Assembly (NCBI GenBank): GCA_019448385.1
Contig: JAGTXO010000019.1
Coordinates: 593,001 to 657,000, forward strand
DNA: 64,000 nt
Direction: 5' to 3'
From: Diacronema lutheri
Taxonomy: Eukaryota > Haptophyta > Pavlovophyceae > Pavlovales > Pavlovaceae
Below, piece after piece: positions 19,860-27,500 of the stretch (its first letter is position 1; each line of letters begins with the position of its first letter). The notes beneath the pieces were generated by a model, which saw nothing but the letters and a program-made list of their open reading frames with translations, was not told the DNA's origin and ran no database searches. Made by a program: the position numbers and the translations under genes.

Positions 19860-22800
19860 ATGGCCACCCTGTCGGTGCTGCTCAAGGAGTCGAGCTCGCG
19901 GCTGCGCACCGCCGAGGGCGACCATCGGGGCTTTCTCGCCATAGCCACGGACTCGGCCGAGTTTGGCGGTGGCGCGTTGCCGGCCCCGCCGTCGCTCTCG
20001 CCGCTGCGCCGCTCGATCGCGTCGCTGCAGTCGCTCGGCTCGGACGCGTCCAACGACCCGCCAACGCCGCGCGTGCTCCAGACGCTCGGCGGCAATGGGG
20101 GCTCCGACCGGTACGCGTCGATGCTCCGGTGGACTGAGGCACAGCTTCAGGGCGCGGGCGCACAGCATGCTGAGCAGCAGCGCGAGGTCGTCGCGCTGCG
20201 GCTGCTGCTGCACCGGCGCGAGGCCGAGCTCGCAGAGGCGCGCGCCGAGCTCGAGGCGTTTGCGCTCGAGCTCGAGGGGCGTAGGTACGCCACGGGCGAG
20301 GCGGACGCGCTGCGCGCCGAGCTGGCGGCTGCTCGCGAAGAGGTGACCGCCGCGCGCCGGCGCGCGCGCCTCGCGACGCTGCGCGAGGCCGCGGCGCACG
20401 ACGACGACGACGAGCACGCGGCCGTCGAGGAGCGCGTCGCCGCGGCCGCCGCGGCCGCGACCACCGCGGCGGCGGCGGCGGCTGCGGCGGCGGCGGCGGC
20501 ACGCGCGCGGCCGAGCGCGCACGCCGAGTGCCAGACGGCGCGCGCGGATCGCAGGACCGTCGGGCTGCACGTGCGGCCAAGATGCCGGCACGTGGGCACA
20601 CAACGGTCGTGGGGCGTGCAGCTGCGGCGAAGCCGCGCGAGCAGCAGCCCAGCCGAGCAGCCGGCGTGGCAGACGCCGTCGCGCTCGGAAGCGAGCGTGG
20701 ACGCGAGCTCGGCGGCGGCGAGCCGCGCGTCGCTCGAAATGTCGTCGACGCGCGCGGGCGGCGCGCAGCTCGGGCGCGGCGCGAGCGGATGGACGGGCGG
20801 TGGGGCCGACGACGGCACGGCGGCGCGCGCGCGCTCGCTCTCGCCGCCCGCATCGCCCACACGCGACGCGATGGCGCACGCGCGCGCGCACAGCGCGGCG
20901 CCGTCGCGCACGCCGAGTGGCTCGCCGAGCCCGCCTCAACGCTCGCCGAGTCCGCCTCAACGCTCGGCGAGCCCGCCTCAACGCTGTGGCGCGCTCTCCG
21001 CCGCCGCGACGCCCTCGCCGCTGCGCACGGCGGTGGGCGGCGGTGCGCTCCTCCGCCCGCACGCGTCGGTGCGCGCGCACCGCGGCGCGCCGCCGGTGGA
21101 CGGCGGCAGCGACGAGTGGGCGTCGACAACGGACGGTGCGTGGGCGCCATCGCCCGAGGCAGCAATGGCTGCCGTCTTTGCCGCTCAGGCCGATGCGCGC
21201 ACCGCACGCGCGCAGGTGGCGCAGCTCGCCGCGCAGCTTGCCGAGCTGCGCGCGGACGCGCGGCGCGACGGCGCGGCCGCCGCCGCCGCGGCCGAGCTGC
21301 GCGAGGCGCTCGTGCTCGAGCGCGCGCGCGCGGCGGCGGCCGTCGACGAGGCGGCCGCCGCCGTCGCCGCCGACGCGGTGGCAGGGCGCCTTTCGCTCGC
21401 GCGCGCGCTCGAGCACGCCGACGCGGCGGCGGGCGACGCGAAGGCCGCGCGCGACGCCGCCACAGACCTCGAGAGCGCGCTCGACGAGGTCGCGGCCGTC
21501 GCCGACGCCCACGCGCGCGCCCTCGCCTCCGAGCGCGCCAAGCGCGCGCGCGATGCGGCGGCGGCGCACGGCGCGCACGCGGCGGTGGCGGACGCGCGCG
21601 CGCGCGCCGAGCGCGCGGAGGCGGCGGAGGCGGACGCGCGCGCGCGCGCCGAGCGCGCGGAGGCGGCGGAGGCGGACGCGCGCGCGCGCGCCGAGCGCGC
21701 GGAGGCGGCGGAGGCGGACGCGCGCGCGCGCGCCGAGCGCGCGGAGGCGGACGCGCGCGGTGCGGCGCAGCGCGAGGCCGCAGCTGAAGCGCGAGCTGCT
21801 GAGCTCGCACGCCGTGCGCACGTGGCGGAGGCGGCAGCCGCGGCTGCGGTGCGCGGCCTCACCTCGGCCGTCGACGCGGCTGCGGTGCGCGGCCTCACCT
21901 CGGCCGTCGACGCGGCGGCGGTGCGCGGCCTCACCTCGGCCGTCGACGCGGCTGCGGCGCGCGGCGCGGACGCGAGCGCGACGGCGTCGCGCACCGTCGA
22001 CGCGGCCGTCGCCGAGGCGGAGGCGAGCGCGCAAAGCGTGGCGCAGCGCGAGGCCGCCCTCGCCACCGCCACCGTTGCGAGGCTCGACGCCATCGTGCGC
22101 CCAACTGCCGGCGCAGAACGCGGCGTGGAGGGCGGGGTGCCGCATGTGCTGCCCGCCGCGCTCGAAGGCGGCCTCCGCGAAGCGGCCATCGTGCTGCCCG
22201 CCGCGCTCGAAGGCGGCCTCCGCGAAGCGGCCATCGTGCTGCCCGCCGCGCTCGAAGGCGGCCTCCGCGAAGCGGCCATCGTGCTGCCCGCCGCGCTCGA
22301 AGGCGGCCTCTGCGAAGCGGCCATCGTGCTGCCCGCCGCGCTCGAAGGCGGCCTCCGCGAAGCGGCCATCGTGCTGCCCGCCGCGCTCGAAGGCGGCCTC
22401 TGCGAAGCGGCCATCGTGCTGCCCGCCGCGCTCGAAGGCGGCCTCCGCGAAGCGGCCATCGTGCTGCCCGCCGCGCTCGAAGGCGGCCTCTGCGAAGCTG
22501 CCATCGTGCTGCCCACCGCGCGCGATGAGGCGGCGACCGCGCGCGCGGCGCTCGACGCGGCGCGCGGCGCGGTGGACGGCGGCATCGCGGCAGGCGCACG
22601 CGAGGCGCGCGCGGTCGCGGAGGCGGTGCGCGCGGCGGCGGTCGCATTTGACATTGCGCCAACCGTCCGCGGCGCGAGCGGCGTGCGCGCGGCCGCGCCC
22701 GTGGACGGCGCGTGCGTGGACGGCGGCGCCGCCGCCGCTGCGCTTGAGGCGACAGAGGCCAGGCTCAACGAGATGAATGCGCTGCTCGTGCAGATCGCCG

Positions 22801-24188
22801 CGCTGGCGCGCAAGGTGGCCACGGCGGCGGCGGCGCGCCGCGCGGCCGATCGGTTGGCTGCCGCCGAAGCCGACGCCGCGCACCGCGCCGCCGCCGCGCG
22901 CGGCCGGGACGAGGCGGCGGCGATGGCGGTGGCGGCGGTGGCGGCGTCGGCGGAGGAGGCGCACGCCGCGCGCGCTGCGCTCGGCCTCGCCGAGCGCGCG
23001 CTCGCTGAGTCGCGCGCCCACGCCGACGACGCGAGCGCCGCGCACGCGGCGGCGCTCGCAGCGGCGGAGGCGGCCTCGGTGGAGGCGCGCGCGCGCGCGC
23101 AGGCCGCCGCCGACGCGCTGCTCGCGCGCGCGCGGGAGGCGGAGGCGCGCGCGGCGCAGGCGGACGCCTCCGCCGAGGCCGCGCTCGCCGCTGCCGAGGA
23201 GCTCGCCGCCTCGGGCGGTGAGGAGGTGCGGCGGCGCGCGGCCGCGGAGGCACGCGCTGACGCGGCCGACGCCGCCGCGCGCCTCGCGCGCGACGACGCT
23301 GCGAGCGCTCGCGCGGTGGCTGACGCGTTGCGCGACGCGCTCGCGCGCGCGCGCGCCGACGCTGTGCGCGTCGGCCCGCCCGCCGCGGCCGCAGCGACGG
23401 TCGGAGCCGACGGCCGCATCATGCGCGCGCGCGCCCGCGCGCCAGCCGCTCGCACGCGCGCTATGGCGTGCGCTGTGGCGGTTGACAGCGCGGCGGCGCG
23501 CACGCGCGCACACTCCGCGCCCGCGTCACCCGCGCACGAGCCGCGCGGGCCAGCGCGCGCGGCTGGCTGCTTCGACGCCGCCTCGGGCGCGCGCGCGGCG
23601 CGGGCTGACTTGCGCGATGGCGGCGTCGGCGGGAAGACGGGCGGCAAGATGGGCGGCGCGCGTGCCGAGCGCGACTGGTGGGACGCAGCCCTCGCCGCCG
23701 CTCGGTACGCGCAGTCGCGCGGCTTCCCAATCTCGCCCCTCGCCCTTGCCGCGCTTCTTGCCGACGAGACGCATGGCGCCCTCGCGCAGCGCCGGCGTGA
23801 CGCGGCTGCGCTCCGCGCGCACGCGCCGCGCGCCGATGTGCCCACCATCGGCGCGCCGCGCCTGGCGCGCGCACGGCTCTTGTCGCAGAGCGAGCGCGGC
23901 GCGCCGCGTCGCACGCCCGCGCCGCCGCCGCCGGGCAGCGCGCACGCGCCGGCCGCGGAAGGCGCGGCGACGGCGCGAGACTCCGGCGCGGCGGGCGACG
24001 CGGCGGCGGCGGCGGCGGCGGCGCTCGTGCCCGCTCGCCGCAGCTCGCGGCCAGCCGCTGACATCGCCAGCCCCGGCCCACTCGCTCAACGCGCGAGTGC
24101 GGCCGCGGCCGCGGGCGCGGGCGTGGCGCTCGCGCGGACGACAATGCACGCGCGGACGCTGGGCGAGGCAGCTGCACGTGCTGACTGA
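19860..24188 (+). CDS. Large Ala-rich coiled-coil protein, function unknown
   Basis: A single open frame of 1442 residues from ATG 19860. The first 130 residues are low-complexity but mixed (SPLRRSIASLQSLGSD). Long heptad-like segments begin near residue 100 (AEQQREVVALRLLLHRREAE) and dominate the middle, interrupted by Ala runs. Three in-frame tandem arrays lie between about residues 578 and 882. The C-terminal 170 residues include a non-repetitive segment (RDWWDAALAAARYAQSRGFP, then ALAALLADETHGALAQRRRD) that argues for a real protein. No catalytic domain or membrane helix is visible. It could be a structural, centrosomal or flagellar scaffold, but that is speculation. Undetected introns within the Ala-rich repeats cannot be excluded. 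Confidence 0.6.
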   Translation: MATLSVLLKESSSRLRTAEGDHRGFLAIATDSAEFGGGALPAPPSLSPLRRSIASLQSLGSDASNDPPTPRVLQTLGGNGGSDRYASMLRWTEAQLQGAGAQHAEQQREVVALRLLLHRREAELAEARAELEAFALELEGRRYATGEADALRAELAAAREEVTAARRRARLATLREAAAHDDDDEHAAVEERVAAAAAAATTAAAAAAAAAAAARARPSAHAECQTARADRRTVGLHVRPRCRHVGTQRSWGVQLRRSRASSSPAEQPAWQTPSRSEASVDASSAAASRASLEMSSTRAGGAQLGRGASGWTGGGADDGTAARARSLSPPASPTRDAMAHARAHSAAPSRTPSGSPSPPQRSPSPPQRSASPPQRCGALSAAATPSPLRTAVGGGALLRPHASVRAHRGAPPVDGGSDEWASTTDGAWAPSPEAAMAAVFAAQADARTARAQVAQLAAQLAELRADARRDGAAAAAAAELREALVLERARAAAAVDEAAAAVAADAVAGRLSLARALEHADAAAGDAKAARDAATDLESALDEVAAVADAHARALASERAKRARDAAAAHGAHAAVADARARAERAEAAEADARARAERAEAAEADARARAERAEAAEADARARAERAEADARGAAQREAAAEARAAELARRAHVAEAAAAAAVRGLTSAVDAAAVRGLTSAVDAAAVRGLTSAVDAAAARGADASATASRTVDAAVAEAEASAQSVAQREAALATATVARLDAIVRPTAGAERGVEGGVPHVLPAALEGGLREAAIVLPAALEGGLREAAIVLPAALEGGLREAAIVLPAALEGGLCEAAIVLPAALEGGLREAAIVLPAALEGGLCEAAIVLPAALEGGLREAAIVLPAALEGGLCEAAIVLPTARDEAATARAALDAARGAVDGGIAAGAREARAVAEAVRAAAVAFDIAPTVRGASGVRAAAPVDGACVDGGAAAAALEATEARLNEMNALLVQIAALARKVATAAAARRAADRLAAAEADAAHRAAAARGRDEAAAMAVAAVAASAEEAHAARAALGLAERALAESRAHADDASAAHAAALAAAEAASVEARARAQAAADALLARAREAEARAAQADASAEAALAAAEELAASGGEEVRRRAAAEARADAADAAARLARDDAASARAVADALRDALARARADAVRVGPPAAAAATVGADGRIMRARARAPAARTRAMACAVAVDSAAARTRAHSAPASPAHEPRGPARAAGCFDAASGARAARADLRDGGVGGKTGGKMGGARAERDWWDAALAAARYAQSRGFPISPLALAALLADETHGALAQRRRDAAALRAHAPRADVPTIGAPRLARARLLSQSERGAPRRTPAPPPPGSAHAPAAEGAATARDSGAAGDAAAAAAAALVPARRSSRPAADIASPGPLAQRASAAAAAGAGVALARTTMHARTLGEAAARAD
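21591..21746 (+). repeat. 42-bp in-frame coiled-coil repeat (DARARAERAEAAEA)
   Basis: Just under four copies of a 42-bp unit encode a 14-residue, two-heptad coiled-coil module. The period keeps both the reading frame and the heptad register. Confidence 0.9.
21849..21957 (+). repeat. Three 36-bp in-frame repeats (VRGLTSAVDAAA)
   Basis: Three near-identical 36-bp units in the coiled-coil gene encode a 12-residue motif. Synonymous-looking changes such as GCTGCG versus GCGGCG separate the copies. Confidence 0.88.
22146..22505 (+). repeat. Eight 45-bp in-frame repeats (VLPAALEGGLREAAI)
   Basis: Eight units of exactly 45 bp start at 22146. The only regular difference is CGC versus TGC, giving Arg or Cys, in the order R R R C R C R C. 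The alternation suggests that the array grew by duplication of a two-unit block. A diverged partial unit follows. Confidence 0.95.
24056..24085 (-). repeat. 30-bp perfect inverted-repeat partner of 16444-16473
   Basis: The exact reverse complement of 16444-16473, here inside the C-terminal coding region of the coiled-coil gene, about 100 bp before its stop. It is read in a different way in each gene (PADIASPGPL here, GPGLAMSA there). Confidence 0.92.
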
Positions 24189-24577
24189 CAGCCTCAGTGA
24201 CTGACGGCTTCCCTGAGTCTGCCACTGGGCATCGAATGAACGAGGCGGCTGCTCCTGCTGACTGAGTGTACACGGCGCAAAGTGATCTCACGCGAGGCGA
24301 TGCCACGCCCAGTCGCCCACCGACTTCGTGCTCCACACGCAGACGGCGGACACGACACTGAGTGGAACATTGTGTACAGCCGGGCGCGGGGACACGCAGT
24401 GGACGCGCCCCACCACGGAGCGGCCCGCACCTCGGCGGTGGAGGCGTGGTGTGCTCGGCAAAAAGCAAAGGTCGAGGGCAGCGCGGGCGCCCCAGCGGGG
24501 CCGAGTCGACTCGACTCGTTTTAAAGTTGTGCAGGTGCGCGCCTCGGACGGGTGGGCAGCGCAATGGCGGCGGTCGC
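24189..24577. other. Convergent intergenic region between coiled-coil and UFD2 genes
   Basis: No gene is supported. The stretch begins with repeated CTGACTGA/AGTGACTGA motifs just after the coiled-coil stop and is less GC-rich than the coding DNA around it. It most likely contains the two 3' untranslated regions. I see no AATAAA signal. Confidence 0.5.
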
Positions 24578-27500
24578 TCAGCCGTCGACGCACATCGGAT
24601 CAGCGCCCGACGGCGCGCCTGCACCGGCTGCGCCGTCGCCACCGCCGCCGCCAGCCGCGGCCGCTGCGCGCGCTGCCGCAATCCTCTGCGTGCGCCAGTC
24701 GCGGATCTGCTGCTGCAGCTCGGGCGCGGGCACGAGCTGCTCGACCGTTAGACTTGTGCGGTTGAACGGATCGGTTGGGTCGGAGAGCAGGTGGCTGCAG
24801 CGCTCAACCGATGGGAAAAGGGGGGGGGGGGGGGGGGGGGGGGAGCTTAGAGCCCGCCAAGGCAGACGGCACGCGCAGAGGCGGGGCGGGAAGGGGCGGG
24901 AAGGGGCGGGAAGGGGCGGGAAGGGGCGGGAAGGGGCGGGGCGGGGCGGGGGGGCGGGCGCTTGCGCGGCGGCGCACCGCAAAATGGCCGCGCGGTCGGC
25001 GTGCACGCCAGAGGCGGGCAGGAGGACGGGGTCCTTCATCACCTCGAAGGTGATGGCGCAGAGGAACTCGTCAGGCGGCTCGCCAAGGTCCTCCTCGAGC
25101 TGAGACGCCTCCGACTGCAGCGCCTGGCACTGCGCCATGAAGGCACCGAACGTGGCAAGCTCCCCCTCCGACAGCTGGAAGCGCAGCACCTGGTGCGTTG
25201 ACGCGCGCCGAGGGGGAAGCGACGCGCGGCGGTGGGCGGGTGCCGTGCGCGCACGGCCGCGCGCGGCGCCACGCCGCCGCGTCGCCGGGCGGACGACCGC
25301 GCGGCTGCGCGGCTGTGCGGCGCGCGCTCGCGCGCGGGGTGCGGCGGCGCGCCTTGGAGAAGGCCTTGCGGAAAAGCTCCGGGCGGTAGCAGCGCTGGTC
25401 GGCGACGATGGCGGGCGCAAACTCGGCGCGAGGCGCGCAGTGCGCGTAGATCTGCCCAATCTCGCCGAGCAGCGCACGCGGGTCGAAGTGGTACTTTTCA
25501 AAATCGGCCACCTTGAGCTGAATGGACTGGGGCCCGACGAGCTTGAGCAAGAAGCTGTTGAGCATTACCGCCAGGCGCTGCACGAGCTCGTCGCGCATCA
25601 GCGCCGCGACGAGCAGCGGCTCGGTGGACAGGTAGTTGAGCATATGCACCTGAGGAGGAGGAGGGGGGGGGGGGGGGGGGAGGGGAGGGGGGGGGGGTAG
25701 GGGAAGGGGGGGGGGAGGGGGAGCGGGGGGAGGGATCGGAATTGCGCCAGATGGGGGCGCAGAGGGTCAATGTAGCCCCAATTTAAAAGCCGGGCAGCGC
25801 CGCGCGAGCGGGGGCGCGCACGATCTCGTTGGCGAGCTGCATGTAGTAGCCGCCCGAGTCCTCGGCCGTGCGCAGCTCGGTGAGCTTGTCCTTGCGCTCG
25901 TCGTCCGTGAGCGCCGCCCACGCCGCGGAGTCGCGCTGGAGCAACTCGACCTCACGGATCTTCGCCAGCTTGCGCAACGCCTCGTCCATGCAGAAGATCG
26001 TGTCGTTGAGGATGAAGTTTGTGAAGCGCACGAAGCGGTCACTGTCGGAGCCCGTCGCTGCCTCCACCACCTGCGCGCGCGCGCGCGCGCGAGGTTTTGT
26101 GGCGGGTGGGCGGCGGTTGGCGGCGGTTGGCGGCGGCGCGAGTTCAAAAGCCGAGCGTCACCGCGCAACGCGGCACGCGCGGCGGATGCGCACCGACGCC
26201 TTGAAGTCGGGCAACGTCCACAGGTGCTCGAGGATGAGGGCGATGTGGTGGCGGTAGGTGAACTTGTCGTGGAAGGCGGTGTGTGATCCAAGGTACTCCG
26301 TGTCGACAAAGAATGCCATCAGGTAACGGCTGAGGTAACGGCGGGCGAGGTGGTGCGAGGCGAGAGCGGCGGCCATCCTGCCGTGCGCGGAGGCAGGCGC
26401 GCGCTCCTTGTGCGGCACGAAGAGGGAGAGGACCTCGGTGAGGTGCGCGCGCAGGTACGGGTTGTTCACGTACCCCTTCTCGCCGAGGAAGACGACGCAA
26501 AATGTGAGCAGAAGGGCGAGCTGCTGCTCGCTCAGGCCATCGAGCGTCTCCGGCTCGTACCTGCGCGCAAAGCACACGGCCAACGCCACCACCACCACCA
26601 CCACCACCACCATCACCGCCACCACCACCATCACCACCACCACCACCACCATCACCACCATCACCGCCACCGCCACCACCATCACCGCCACCACCACCGC
26701 CACCGCGCGCGTCAGCGTGCGAGCTCGCGCGCACTGCGCCGCGCTGGGTGAAGCGGCGGGGGGGGGGGGGTTGGGGGGGGGGGGGGTGGGGGGGGGGGCG
26801 GGCACCTTCCAATCCACTTGACCCAAAGCACCGCGTCCTCCATCAAATGCTCGGGCTGCGCGGCAAAGACGCGCGGCACGTGCTTGTGCAGGGGCAACGT
26901 CGGCAGCGGCAGCGCGCCCGCGAGTCCGGGCGGAGCGGGCGCCCCGTCCGGCGCCTTTGGCCCGCCCGCCGCGGCGCCCTGCCCCTCTGCGACAAGGCGC
27001 AGCAGCCACGCCATCGTGAGCAGGTAGAGGCGCAACGCCGCGCCGCTCATCTCGCGGTCGCACAGGTGCGCCTCGAAGCACAGCCTGCGCGCGGTCAACT
27101 TGTCCAACTCGTCGTCGAGCACGCGCAGCGCGTCCGGCGGATCGCCCGCCTTGGTCGCGCGGCGCAGCTCGACGTAGCTGCGGGAAGGGAAAGGGAAAGG
27201 GAAAGGGAGAGGGAGAGGGAGAGGGAAAGGGAAAGGGAAAGGGAAAGGGAAAGGGAAAGGGAAAGGGAAAGGGAAAGGGAAAGGGAAAGGGAAAGGGAAA
27301 GGGAAAGGGAAAGGGAAAGGGAAAGGGAAAGGGAAAGGGAAAGGGAAAGGGAAAGGGAAAGGGAAAGGGAAAGGGAAATGGAAAGGGAAAGGGAAAGGGA
27401 AAGGGAAAGGGAGGGGGTGTGGGGGTGACGGCGGGCAGCGGGGGGAGGGGGGGAGGGCGGAAGGCGGCGGGGACGCGCCGAGCGAGGGGCTGCGCACATG

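Noticed and set aside
24794-24802. UFD2 exon 11 starting at 24802
   Set aside because: That acceptor shifts the frame. The AG at 24795 restores the conserved U-box reading AILRHLLSDPTDPFNR.
27182-27415. Pro-Phe or Ser-Leu repeat protein encoded by the hexamer array
   Set aside because: The array lies between two verified UFD2 exons and ends at an acceptor.
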